NCBI GenBank assembly: GCA_023374045.1
Contig: CM041776.1
Location: 278,048,039 to 278,112,038 of the forward strand
Length of the DNA: 64,000 nucleotides
Reading direction: 5' to 3'
Origin: Limonium bicolor
Taxonomy: Eukaryota > Streptophyta > Magnoliopsida > Caryophyllales > Plumbaginaceae
Shown here in pieces: positions 1-11,436 of this stretch. Under the pieces are notes generated by a model. The model was given only the letters and a program-made list of their open reading frames with translations. It searched no databases and was not told the DNA's origin. The position numbers and the translations under genes are program-made. Numbering within the stretch: the first letter of the stretch is position 1; every line of letters starts with the position of its first letter.

Positions 1-565
1 TTTTTTATTTGATGCTCCAAAGATTATGTTATCAAGAAATCTTGTGAAGCCAGTTTGATTGCATGTCTCCATACACTTGCACTATCAAGGAATCTATTCT
101 ATTATTATGCACAAATAGGGTTTTGTCAACTTTACCTATTGTGAAGCCAGTTTCCAATAGATATGAAGATAGACGGTCATACCATAATCATGGAGCTTGT
201 TGAGCCCATAGAGAGCTTTGTTGAGCTTAAGGACCATGCTCTTACCATCTTGTGTTTCGAACCTTGGAGGTTGTTCCACATATACCTTCTCCTTGACATA
301 TCCATTTAGAAATGCACTTTTGATGTGTAGTTGAAATAGTCTTATACCCTTGTGTGCAGTAAATTCTATGAGTAGGCGAATAGATTCCATTCTTGCCATA
401 AGAGCAAATGTTTCTTGAAAGTCTATTCCCCCTTGTTGACAATATCCTGTGCCACTAGACAAGCTTTATTTCTTACCACTACTCTCATCTCATTCAGTTT
501 GTTTCTAAAGACCCATTTTGCTCCAAGTACTCCTTGATGTGAAGGTCGTGGTACAAGATACCAAA
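1..565 (-). pseudogene. Copia-A fragment 4: reverse transcriptase, interrupted
   Basis: Degenerate Ty1/copia reverse transcriptase read leftwards. Near 480-560 it shows the conserved start of the copia RT domain (LVPRPSHQGVLGAKWVF-like). At 136-462 follow DFQETFALMARMESIRLL, KSAFLNGYVKEKVYVEQPP and ALYGLNK, all standard copia RT blocks. The YVDD catalytic region near 1-75 is broken: VQVYGDM and DNIIFGASN lie in different frames, and the word TTGTGAAGCCAGTTT occurs at about 40 and 140, suggesting a local duplication. The domain continues at 18331, where a glutamine-rich RT lead-in (EELNQFEKCKVW) stops exactly at the Gypsy-1 insertion. RNase H and the 3' LTR would lie beyond the left edge. Non-functional; family call is secure, lineage is not. 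Confidence 0.9.
561..565. repeat. TSD of Gypsy-1 (CCAAA), left copy
   Basis: CCAAA at 561-565 directly precedes TGAAATACC and is repeated exactly at 18326-18330 after the terminal TTACA. A five-base duplication is the normal footprint of an LTR-retrotransposon integrase. The copia RT frame reads across it. Confidence 0.93.
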
Positions 566-3500
566 TGAAATACCCCAAACTAATTAAACATGGATTAAAA
601 ATCTAATCACATTAATTAAGGCCTAAACATGCCTTGAAAGTCAATTGAGAACTACGATGATCAACACAAAGCAAGATATTGCACCCTTTGACTGTGTAGG
701 GTAAATACATACCCAAATGAACTTCTTAGGACCTAAAATTTTGTCCTAAGCATATTAACACATTACTAAACATACTACAATCGTTGGACAACACTCCAAC
801 ACAAGGAACAAGCACTTACATGCTTCAAGGTCAAGTAGGGCAAAAATGTGCTCTAAGAAACCTTAAAGGTTTTATGACATCCAATTGATATAAAATTGGG
901 TTCCTAAGATCAAATATCATGCAAGGAACACAAAAAAACTGTTCTCAAAGAAAACAAAGCTCAGAAACACCTTGTGACACAAAATGTGCACTAAAACACC
1001 TTAAAGCACGTTTTTGTGTATGAGCTCTAAGATATTGACTTTTTGTCACTTTAAAGACTATATTACATCTTTATAACATTAATGTGACATGATAGACTAT
1101 ATTATAAAGTCTAAATCAAAGTTTAAAAATAAAATCAAAATGGGTGATTTTGGGTGAATAGTACCCAAAATAACATTTAATTGCTTAACTTAAACCATGG
1201 TCAAATGTCATCCATTGACCTCACCACCCATTGCCGCCTCCATACAGCTGTTATTCCCATCCATTAAGAAACCTCCAAACAAATATCTAGCCAATCTAAT
1301 GAATCACCATTTACTATTTCATAAAGTAACTTACTTTACCTTAAAATCAAAATTTGACTTTCTCTTTCCTCCTACCCCATTCCAAACGAGTTCAGCCTTC
1401 AATCAGACCCTCCTTACTCCATTTTAGAGCTAGGAAGCAGCCAACTTCAAAGAGGAACTCCAATGGCATAAGGTAAACATTCAAAACATGTTATATGTCA
1501 TTCTCTTCACCTTTTCTTCCTCTTTCCATTGATCTAACTTCCAACCACTTCCATCCACTCATCTAGCACGAGTTGGTGTTCAAAGGGAAGGATAAATCTC
1601 GGCTCAAACTCAATATTCAAGGGGGAAGCAAGCTTAAGACATAATTAAGGTAAAAATGTGCTTTAAGCACTTAATTCCTTTTCTACTTCATTTCCGGTTG
1701 AGAATATTAGTTCCCTTGGCTTATAATCTTCCATTTATCATGCTTGATCAGTATCAATTGCAACCACATCATTTGGTGGCTGATTCCAAGCTTAAACTCC
1801 ATTTTAAGCCATTTTAATCAAGGTAAACCCTAGCTTTCTTCTACCTAGATCATTGGCTGTTATATAGCTGAGTTTAAAGAGTGTTTTGATGCCTTCTTTC
1901 TGTTGGAAAATCAGGCCGAGAGCAGCTTGGGAGATCCTTGATTTTTCAAGGTAAAAGTTCATGTTTTCATGACTTAATATTACTCTTATGGTTAGTTCAA
2001 GTTTGGGACCTAACCATATCATTATCTTGCTGTTAGAACACATCTAAGAAGCTGTGAAAATTTTCCTTTAAATTGCCGTGGCCAAACAAGGCCTTATCTT
2101 GGCTAAAATAAGGTATAAATCACTTAAACCTTCACTTGGTATATTAATATGTGCTTATACATATGTTATATGCCATGAGTGAACAAGGTATAAAAGGTCT
2201 TATTTTGACCTTAGGTGATTAAGGAATGGTTTAGTAAATTTATATAAGTAATTAATTAACATAATTGTCAAATTTAAGACATTATGTGGAAAATTGGTAA
2301 TTAATGGAAACTTATGGGAGAGGCCGAGAGTTTAAAGCATTTTTGGGCATTTATGTGTAATTTATTTTATAAGTTAATGTTTGTAATAAGGCCATGTACT
2401 TTAGGCCATTTTATTTATGTATTTATAAGGTTTAATTAAGTTTAGGTAATAAATAAATGTTACCGAAGACTATAGGGGTTTAAATTGTAATTAAATAAAT
2501 TTGGGGGCTATATAATAATAAGCCAAAAAATTAGAGGTTAAAAGGATTTAAAATAAAAATTATAAGATTTTATAAAGTTTTGGGGTTAAATGGTAATTTC
2601 TTGAAAATATGGGTACAAACTGTAATATATGGGAATTATGGTCAAGGCAATATTAAGGAGGTCAACCTTGACCATATGGTAGGTTTTGACCAAATTAGAT
2701 AAGTTAAATAACTTATTTAAGGTTTTATAATAAGATAAGTATTTAATTGTAACATTTTTATAACATATGTGGTAAATATGTTATTACCGAAAGTTAAGGG
2801 TGTATAATGGTATTATAAACACCCATGGGCTATTAGGAATTTTTAGGAATTTATTTGGTTGATTTTGGAATTAAAATAAACTATATATGTATAATATATA
2901 GTTATTATGTCATTATGACACTTTGGAATAGTAGACGGGGTGGAAATGTAAAATACCGAAAGTATATGGTTAGTAAGGGTAATTATAACCCTTAGGTAAA
3001 ATTTGGTGATTTTTAGAATTATATAAGAGTATTTAATAAGATATATGTATAATATATAGTTTTAATGATATTATAAAACTATATGTTATAAGTTGGGCCA
3101 AATGGCAATTATAGAAACTTGGTGGGTTAGAAAAATAATATAGAACAGCTAGGGTCTTTTCACAATTTTTAATAATATATAACCATAGGTTATCTTTATA
3201 TTAAGGTTTAAAATGTTATAATATATGATATATATTACATAACATTATATATGGGGTCAAATTATAAATTTGGAAAGTTAAAGGGGATGGAAATTAATTA
3301 ATAAACAGACATGGTCTGTTCGGTAATTTTCAAGTGTTAAAACCATAGGTTATACCATTTTATAAAGTAAAAATGTTATATTATATGATATATATAACAT
3401 GGTATAAATAATGGGGAGATTTTGTAAATAAAGAAAACTATGGGATATGGAAAGAAATAAGGTTATAACATTGTTGCTTTCTCGGCAATATAATATAGTT

Positions 3501-5675
3501 TTGTATAAAAACTATAGGTTATAAATTAAAGGAAATAAAAATATCATATTATATGATATTAGTATATGGTATAACATTACATAATGTTATGTGGTCAAAA
3601 TAGAATTTAAATAAAATAAAGGGCTGTACCGAGAATAAAAGATTGGAATATGAATTTTAGACTAAGGTCTACAATGTTATAAATGTTATAACAATTATAT
3701 GGTGTTAATGGGATTAAAAATATCATATCATATAAGATGATAAAATGTAACATATAATATAAGAGTTTTATAACTCATGGAACTTACCTATATTGGTAAA
3801 TATATACATATACAAGAATAATGTATATAAGGATGGATATATATTACGGTTGGAAACCATATAATATAATGGTGGTGGTTATTACATGGAAATAGTTTAC
3901 ATACTATATGTTATAAGTTTTAGAATGCAAATGTAGTTATTAAAAGATTAATGGATTATATAATACAAAGTATTATAAGGATGGTGGGAAAAATAATACA
4001 ATATAATAAATAATGCATGCATACATGCAACTATAGGTTATATACCTAAATTAAATGGTGGATAAAATTAAAGAAATATAATGAATTAAACTTAACAGTC
4101 GAAACATTTCGACATACGAGCTTTAGTAACAAAGCCGACTGGTCTAGAGAAACCCGTAACAATTAACTGTAGAAATCCGAGGATGAACTCTCGGGGTTAC
4201 TTGTTATTCGGAAATACCGGATTTAGTTAGTCATGGAGACTGACTTATAATTTTATTACCGTTTAGATCATACTTCAGACGAAGGCGCTTGACGAGCTAG
4301 TGGACTACACTGCGCATCCTAGGTCTGAGGTGTACGGTATGTAAAGGGGTTTGATCCGGGTTGTCCTAAGGAATTCCTTGGGCTCGAATTTGGTTGATAT
4401 AACTTGTGTGTTATGTGTGTGGATATGTGTATGTGATTATGTGTTACTGCATTAATTATTTATGCACGAGCGTCCTACGGGACTAACACTACGTCGACTA
4501 TAGATCGACTTATATAAACATACATATGCGTTTAATGTGATGACATGACGGTTACTTGATATAATACCACTAGTATTAATATTAAGTATATCGTAACCTA
4601 AGTAAAACACTTAGGTACGAGTCACGACATTGTCGGTCTCTAGAGCATGGATCTCGAACATGAATATAACCTAGATTACTTTTAAGTATGCGTGAGACCC
4701 ATTGGGCAGCTAATTGATAAATTGTATTCTCCATAAAACTAAGAGTTTATCTTAAACATTATGAGAGAGAGTTGGTGTGAGTTGAGGTGAGGAATCCAGT
4801 GTAGTTTACGAACTACCTGGTTGCGCATTTGTGATCACTGAGGGGTTCCCGATCAGGTTCCGCTCCAGGTATATACCCAACGAGCCCTATTCGGATCGTG
4901 GGTCAGGTGGCTACGGCCTTTATATGGATGCCTTACGAGGCAAAGTGAATAGTCAGGGGCCTCCGGACCTCTGGCGAAATGAGCACCTTTGTGTGTACGG
5001 GAGGACTACTGTCCATGGTGAGGTTATTGGGTTGTCCCAACATGACGCCCAACTGGTAAATAAATAAATGAATGTTTGGATTGGATGGATGGTTATGTAT
5101 TTATGAATGTTGGATTGGATGGATGATTATGTATTTAAGCATGTTTGTACAATATTGATTATATCTGTAAAATGGTAAAGCATGAAACCAATCTAATAAT
5201 AAGATGGTTAAAATGACTAAGTGACCAATAGGGTCCAAGCCCGGCATACTCAGTGTTTATCGCTGAGACTACACTTATTGTGCAGGTTGATGATCATTGT
5301 CGAAGCCGAAGTGCGGGAACAGGGTAGTTAGGGATTACTTTAATTACCGCACAGGGAGTTTGTTTGTATGACGTTGTTAAACTGGGAATTGTATTATGAT
5401 ACGGTTATGTATATTTGGGATTGGGTAGACGCTCACTTGTCGACGTTTATGGTTATGGACTTAGTATGATGTATAGGAGTTATCTCGTTATCACAACGGT
5501 TAGCAGTTTGTTTATGTTGGTTGTTGGATATAGTTTGGCTTCGTTACTCACATGGGCGAGTAATGGCCGGTGACACCCGAGTGAGTATTATTTTGTTATT
5601 GTTTCTTCCGCTGTAAGACGTTTTATTTATTGCTACGAGAGAGATTATTACGTGTTTAAGGAGAGGGGTGTTACA
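566..5675 (+). repeat. 5' LTR of Gypsy-1
   Basis: Begins TGAAATACCCC, ends GGGGTGTTACA, and matches 13031-18325 along its length. About 566-2350 resembles a U3-like segment. About 2400-4080 is very AT-rich and contains diverged repeats of the word ACCATAGGTTATA (near 3183, 3350, 3510 and 4031, roughly 165 bp apart at first). About 4080-5675 is GC-richer. Short open frames at 1197-1427 and 4831-5067 recur in the other LTR but resemble nothing I know; I do not call them genes. Compared with the 3' LTR it lacks about 180 bp near 3710. Confidence 0.93.
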
Positions 5676-5679
5676 AAAG

Positions 5680-5707
5680 TGGTATCAGAGCGGAGTACCG
5701 CTCTGAT
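5680..5707 (+). promoter_or_regulatory. Primer-binding site inside a 10-bp hairpin, Gypsy-1
   Basis: TGGTATCAGAGC (5680-5691), four bases after the LTR, is the common plant primer site for initiator tRNA-Met. Its last eight bases belong to a perfect stem: ATCAGAGCGG (5684-5693), loop AGTA, CCGCTCTGAT (5698-5707). Gypsy-3 has the same hairpin with one compensatory pair change (40823-40846). Confidence 0.85.
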
Positions 5708-5907
5708 GACGAGAAAATAGGTTAAGACAGTGAGCTTAGGACTTGGGAAATTATGGGAAATGTTTGTGAGGTACGCGACGACCCGTCTTAAAAAGTATTG
5801 TGTTTGGTAACGCAAATTGCGTGATATGTTAGCTGTTAAGGCAATTCAATATATACTGGTTGTGTTCGGTAAATTACCGAGTATTTATGTGACATACTGT
5901 ACTACAG

Positions 5908-7305
5908 ATGTCTGGGGGAACTAGAGGGCGTGGTACCGGTAGAGGAGGAGGCGGTGACCCCGTGATTCCAGGAGTTACAGAGACGATTGTTGTCGTTCTC
6001 GCACAGCTTGGTACTCAGATTGGAGGAACACCAGCCCACCCGCCACAACCCAGGGAAACGAATTGGATGAAGTCAGTTACCGAGACCCGACCACCCACAT
6101 ATTCTGGGGAGCCAGACCCCGTAGCCTTAGAGCGTTTCATAGTTGAACATGAGAAGGCCTACGAAGCTTTGCAAGTACCTACCGACAAGAAGGTCGTCAT
6201 TGCTGCTTTTCATCTGAAGGATGCAGCCAGCACTTGGTGGAGGTTGGTCAAGGACCATCACCTGGCTACGCCCGACTTTTCGTGGGCTGCCTTTGTCGAG
6301 TTGCTGAGGGGGAAGTACTATCCGGCACATCTCAAGCAGAAGAAGCGCCGAGAGTTCGAGACACTCTCCCAGGGAGGTCTGACCGTGGATGAGTACTACG
6401 CTCGATTCATTGGTCTGCTGGACTTCATCCCCGGTGTTGATTACTCAGAGATCGTGAAGGTCGAGAAGTTCCGGGGGGGATTATTGTTTCGCATCCAGAA
6501 GGCGATGGGTGCTACCCTCTATCCTACGATCCAGGTATAAACATGAAAGCCATAAATTCTTTACTTACTACATTACCGATTAACTTTGTGAGAACTTACC
6601 AATGGGATTCCTGGAGTGTTATGACGCTGCCTCGAGGACGGAGCTAATGCTCCAGACTCGGGAAGAGACTCTTGGGGCAAAGAAGAGAAAGAACCCTGAG
6701 GGAGAGTCTGAGGGTGGAGAGCATCTCCAGGCGATGGCCAGAAGAAGGGAAAGTAAGGACTTATCCCATTCTAAACTACTTACCATATTAAACACCTTTA
6801 TGAATGCTGACCAGAAACCTTAAACAGGAAATTCTTCCAGAAGAAAGGGCAGCAGGGTTACCAGGGAGCGAAGGGGAAAGAGCCCGTTCCTCGGTTGACC
6901 GGTCCAGCTATAGATGCTCAGCCATTGAGATATGCACCTCCTAAGGGTGAGAACACCTTCCTCTTGATTAAATTGTAACCTTAACCTTTATATCATCATT
7001 TTAACTTAACCTAAATGCTACCATCAGACACCGGACAGCCCCAGCGCCATTTCTATTGCAAGCGTTGTGGGAAGGATCATCCTGGGGTCAACTGCAGTGG
7101 CCGCAAAGTAGAGTGTCGGTGCTGCAAGAAAGAGGGCCACCGGGAGTTCGAGTGTTGGATGAACCCTGAGAGCCGCAACTACAGGCCACCAAGGAATACT
7201 CAGAAGACCTCAGTTGGAGGATCTGGAGTACCACGAGGCGGTCAGGATGGCCAGACATCTACTGATGCTGGAGCCCAGAGGGGCAAGGGAGTAGATAGGG
7301 CATGA
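5908..7305 (+). CDS. gag: Gag of Gypsy-1, interrupted by three intron-like segments
   Basis: Gag forms the virus-like particle and binds the element RNA. Piece 1 (5908-6534) starts at an ATG followed by a Gly/Arg-rich tail, then a typical retrotransposon gag domain (about residues 70-200: PPTYSGEPDPVALERF, AASTWWRLVKDHH, LLRGKYYPAHLKQKKRREF, VDEYYARF). Piece 2 (6617-6752) is charged. Piece 3 (6828-6946) is Gln/Lys-rich. Piece 4 (7028-7305) has two zinc knuckles, CX2CX3HX4C (CKRCGKDHPGVNC) and CX2CX4HX4C (CRCCKKEGHREFEC), then a Gly-rich tail and stop. Between the pieces lie 82, 75 and 81 nt that begin GT, end AG and contain the in-frame stops. Phase is kept at junctions 1 and 3 and is off by one base at junction 2. 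It could instead be a decayed Gag with insertions, but the GT-AG borders argue otherwise. No protease follows. Confidence 0.8.
6535..6616 (+). other. Intron-like segment 1 in gag (GT-AG, 82 nt)
   Basis: CAG|GTATAAAC at the left and CCTGGAG|TGTTATG at the right, AT-rich between, with a branch-site-like GATTAAC near 6577. Removing it joins two codons in frame (phase 0). An alternative acceptor at 6591-6592 also keeps frame. Reading through meets a stop at 6538-6540. Confidence 0.6.
6753..6827 (+). other. Intron-like segment 2 in gag (GT-AG, 75 nt)
   Basis: Donor GTAAGG matches the plant consensus and the acceptor is TTAAACAG at 6820-6827, with CTAAAC and CTGACC as branch-site candidates. Its removal leaves the downstream Gln/Lys-rich frame off by one base. 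One extra G before the donor (AAAG|GTAAGG) would repair it, so a lost G, real or a consensus error, is the simplest explanation. Confidence 0.6.
6947..7027 (+). other. Intron-like segment 3 in gag (GT-AG, 81 nt)
   Basis: Donor GTGAGAAC, acceptor CATCAG at 7022-7027, T/A-rich with several TTAAC words. Removal splits one codon (G|AC, phase 1) and joins the piece ending near 6946 to the zinc-knuckle piece in frame. The unspliced frame has stops within the segment. Confidence 0.65.
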
Positions 7306-9480
7306 GTACCCTGAACTCCATGAGACCGCTGGTGGAAGACTTTTGTTTACCTTGTTATGTACTTACCTTGGATGTTAGACAGAGATATGTTGTAAATATG
7401 TGGGAGTGTGTCATTGACCACTCGCCTTTCGTGTATGACTTTGAGACTAGCTATGTGTACTTGATACCAGTAAGACCTTGATGGATCATATATATATGAA
7501 CAGAATGTTAATGCTTACATTATCATGTAGCCCATACTCAACGACAAAAGAGTCAGTGAGACCGGTAATTACTGAACCAATATTTCCACCTGCATGGCGC
7601 ACTTGCTATTGCAAGCGCTATGACAATCAAACTACTGAAATTTCCATCTGCCTTGCGCACTTGCCACAACAAGTGCTGCAACTGCAACTACTACTAATTT
7701 TAATATCTTATTTTATACCAAATTTTTTCAAATCAACTTTTTTCCATACAAACCTTAAGATTAGAAATCTGTGAAACCTCAAGAAGACAGTAAGTCCAGC
7801 CACTAAAACTGAAGAAATTGTGCAGCCACTGTAATTGTAAGCACACCAGTTTAATTGTTCGAGAATTTTTAGACATGGCTTATTAGCCAAATACCATCAG
7901 TGTATACCCGCATTTAATGCTAATCACTACTAGTGATGAATGTTTAGTCCTTATGGACAAGCATACCCTTTGTAGATGCACCACCGTCAGTGAGGATGGT
8001 TGGGAAGTGGAGAGCCAAGTTGCTCAAGCTATTATGCAATCTACAATATATCCAATTAAACGAATGAGGGAACGAATATGAACTATGGATCAGAGGTGAT
8101 CATGATAAACAGGGAGGAAAGGAATATGTGTGCACTCAATGAGATCGAGATAGGAGAACCAAATTTTGCTAGAAATAGCACGGATTTTACTTACACCATG
8201 CCACTAGGGCAATAGCACTTACAACAAGATAACCAATAACAGGAACCAATAAACAACAAAAAGGACATCCATCAAAAGGGAGATTGACAACAGAATACTT
8301 CACAATAACCGTGTGACAGACATTACCAGTTTACTAAACGAGACATGGGACGACCGCACTCCGATAGGAGCATGTGGGCCTGACATACTTATTTATGAGT
8401 TAGTCGGGTAAGTAGTAATGTATCAGTACGGTACCCCATGTATGTAGACAAGTAGTGTTAGGAACACGAGAAGTAGTCAACTCCGTACTAAGGACAGTAA
8501 TGCAGATTACCTCGAAGATGGACGAGAAGAGCCGCAGCTAAACCAACGGGCTAGAGAAATAAGGAACCTTCAACACAGAGCAGTATACAGTAAAGACAGG
8601 GAAACCTTTCAAGGACGTGAACACTAAGGAAAGAAACATGGAAACCCATTGTGGACGAATAATATGTAGAACCCTCATAAGGATCGAGCAAATTCTTGCA
8701 ATCCAGAGGAAATCTACCAGATGATGTGGACATAAATGCGTGACTACGCAATGATGAGAGATAAAGCTAATATACTAGCAGATACCTTGAGTAAGGAACA
8801 ACGTTATGATAACTAATGGACTTGAATTGTACAACTCACATGATAATTCGCTCATCTTATCTGTTGGACTCATTAGATATTAGTTGCTGAGAGTTTACAC
8901 CTCTGCACTCTGTAGGACTGAGTATTTTGGTATTGCACTTGAGCAGTTATTAATCTAGTGGGAATACGGGAAGATGTAATGGATATCAAAGTGAGTGTGT
9001 ATCAAAGAACTACAACAGTGTGTTACTCCGGAACAAGACCACTTGGAGACACGGATGACTATCATTATCTCCGTGGACATGTAGGCTGGTACGTCTTAGT
9101 ATTACAAAGACAAGTGCAAAGAGCACTAAGTACTAATAATAGCCAATGTCATATTGCACCTCAAGCTGAATATCAGTGAGAGCAGACACACGCATGTACG
9201 CTAGTAATCCGAACGAGAGGATACACAGCAATGAAAAGAGGCAAATTGAGCCTATGTTCATGGGTCTGCACCTCAATACGGAGCGAGTGGGCCCATTAGA
9301 ATGAATTCGGGAGAGAGCACAAACAGATCAGTGCCTCACCCTTAATGTATTGTGGAGCCCGGAAGGGCTAGAGTCACACCCGTCTCTCTGATATGAGGAT
9401 AATCCACGAGTTGGAGAACTCTGTGAGAGCCAAGTATCCAGCGCTCCTTATTGAGCGGCTGTTGTATACTTGTGGGGTAC
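7306..9480 (+). pseudogene. Gypsy-1 internal region with decayed pol relic
   Basis: About 2.2 kb with no sustained reading frame. At 8760-8816 the frame reads DKANILADTLSKEQR, which resembles the conserved GKANVVADALSRK block at the end of gypsy RNase H, so at least part of this is a dead pol. Stretches at 8288-8500 and 8886-8975 are clearly homologous to the Gypsy-3 internal region (38460-38666 and 36385-36475, other strand). Beyond that I recognise no protease, RT or integrase motif. Confidence 0.55.
7600..7680 (+). repeat. Pair of short hairpins in the Gypsy-1 internal region
   Basis: Two similar stretches, each CTGC(A/C)T(G)GCGCACTTGC..., give hairpins. The clearest is GCACTTG-CCACAA-CAAGTGC at 7657-7676. 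The same stem with a related loop occurs in Gypsy-3 at 39015-39034. Confidence 0.5.
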
Positions 9481-9490
9481 GGGTGCATAA

Positions 9491-9513
9491 CCCTTTTTAA
9501 GGGGGGGTAGAGC
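9491..9513 (+). promoter_or_regulatory. Internal (second) polypurine tract of Gypsy-1
   Basis: CCCTTTTTAA followed by seven G and TAGAGC closely resembles the terminal polypurine tract at 13013-13030. Gypsy-3 has the counterpart at 35552-35572. It lies about 660 nt upstream of the 3' LTR once the CACTA insertion is discounted. Such a tract could prime plus-strand DNA a second time; that is inference. Confidence 0.55.
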
Positions 9514-9554
9514 CTCTTGGTTGTGCACGTGCGTGCACTAAGTTTTGTTGTTTT

Positions 9555-9696
9555 GTATGCGGGGCATACAGTAGTTTGTGGTATGCGGGGCATACGAGGT
9601 TTGTTTATTTGCTGTTTCGTATGCATGACATACAGTGAATTGGTGGTATGCGGGGCATACGATGTTTTTTTGGTTTAGTTGGTACGCGGGGCGTAC
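9555..9696 (+). repeat. Array of five 15-nt palindromes, Gypsy-1
   Basis: GTATGCGGGGCATAC occurs at 9555-9569, 9581-9595 and 9646-9660. Variants are GTATGCATGACATAC (9619-9633) and GTACGCGGGGCGTAC (9682-9696). The last has T:A replaced by C:G on both arms, so pairing is kept. The array lies between the internal and terminal polypurine tracts. Confidence 0.8.
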
Positions 9697-10149
9697 GTTG
9701 TTGGTTTGTTTGTGTGTGATGTGCACTTATATGTATGTATCTTACGAGATACCTGTTGGAATGATGTATATACACCCATATGTGTTGTACTTTTCTTATG
9801 TTAATATATATATATATATATATATTATATATTTCTTTGTAGAATGATTACATATGGTATCGCCTAGATACGAAATGAATCGTTAGTTATGGAATGTGGA
9901 AGGATGGTATGTTATGGGCACCTCGGGGAGGTTGTCAGGGTTTGTAGAATTGATAGGAATAATGGTGCTGATGGATTACCTATATCCATATATGATTGAA
10001 TTAACGCCACAAAGTGATGGCTATGTGCGGTATAAGCACAATATGATGTGTGTAAATGATATATCACATAGATATACATTATGGGAATAATGGGTAGTTA
10101 TATATTTATATACATACCTATTGGATGAAGCGACTTCGGGACGAAGTCT
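9697..10149 (+). other. Remaining Gypsy-1 3' internal sequence
   Basis: AT-rich, including a TA microsatellite at about 9804-9826. No gene is supported; the open frames at 9635-9847 and 9896-10090 are short and without known motifs. A hairpin GACTTCG-GGA-CGAAGTC (10132-10148) ends the segment and stood directly before the terminal polypurine tract until the CACTA insertion separated them. Confidence 0.6.
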
Positions 10150-11203
10150 CACTACAAGAAAAAACAGATTTAGCTACCAATGATTTGCTACCACACATAT
10201 ATTGGTAGCTACTTTAAAAAATTGCTACTGATTTTTAATGGTACTAACATAGTGGTGTCTATTTTGCTACAACAACGACAATGGTAGCTAGATTTTTTAA
10301 ACAGTAGCCAAATCGCTATCACCTGACAAGACAGCTACCATTAGTAGTAGCTATTTTTTATTTCATCTTGGTTCTTTTTGTAAGAACAATTTAGCTACCA
10401 ATGTTGGTAGCTAAATTACGGAATAGCTACTGCAAGATGTGGCTAATTCAATCATGGTAGCTATTGTGCCACTATTAAAGCAGCAGTAGCGAAAAATATT
10501 ATAACTAGTAGCTAAGTTGCTACTAAAAGTTGCTACTACCAAATAGATAAGCTAAGTTAATAAAATTGCTACTAACACTCATCACGGTTGCCATTCTGCT
10601 ACTGTTTGGGCGTCAGTAGCGAATATTTTTAGCAAGCATAAAAATTGTTACTATCTTTAAGTATGAAATTGCTACCGACTAATGATGTTCATGAGATTAT
10701 GACTAATATTGTGCTACATTATAAAAAATGATAGCTAATATTTTTAAGTGATAGCAAAATTATAATTCTCTTATAATTTAAATGTGTGATACGTATATAA
10801 TTCAATTTCGAAATTGCTACTGTCTAATAATGCTAATAAACTTTAGTTGATATTATGCTAGAATACAACAAATGAATGCGGTATCAAAATTATTATTCTT
10901 ATAACTTAAACTTGTGATTACTACATAGTTTGAAATACTAACCTATACTACTACTGCCATAGTGGACATGTTATCTTTTTATATAAATTTTTAAAATTTT
11001 TTCAATATAGTATATTGGTTAGCTTTTAGCTATCAAAATTTTGAAAAAGAACAATAATTAAATAAAAATTGTCTAATTCGTGAAAAAGAATTAAACTATA
11101 TACTACTACTAGAATTTATTTTATCATATAAGATATTTAACATAATATTTTTTGATATTATAATATTTTTAAGTCTCAAAGTATCACACATATTAATACA
11201 TTA

Positions 11204-11436
11204 CTCCTCCCTCCGTTAATTAATATCTGTCGTTTTAGACTGTGAATCTTGTTCAAAAATATTTGTCATTCTAGCTTTTTGATACACTTCTTTCCACTTT
11301 TATCCCTACTATTCAATATTTAAGTAATGATTATCTAGTTGGAAAAGTAAAAAGTAGGGGCACATGCGTCATTGTTATACTTTTCTTAATAAGTGTGCAA
11401 ATTTCTAAAATGACAGATATTGTTGAACGGATGGAG
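11204..11436. mobile_element. Stowaway-like MITE inside CACTA-1
   Basis: Starts CTCCTCCCTCCGTTAATTAA and ends AACGGATGGAG, with inner matches AATATCTGTC / GACAGATATT, flanked by TA on both sides. Length (233 bp), TA target and CTCCCTCCGT terminus fit Stowaway (Tc1/mariner) MITEs. No coding capacity. Confidence 0.82.

Noticed and set aside
4831..5067. 78-aa frame in the Gypsy-1 LTR
   Set aside because: The 3' LTR copy has a stop within it (CTGGTGAAATG against CTGGCGAAATG near 17626); no known motif; probably LTR regulatory sequence.
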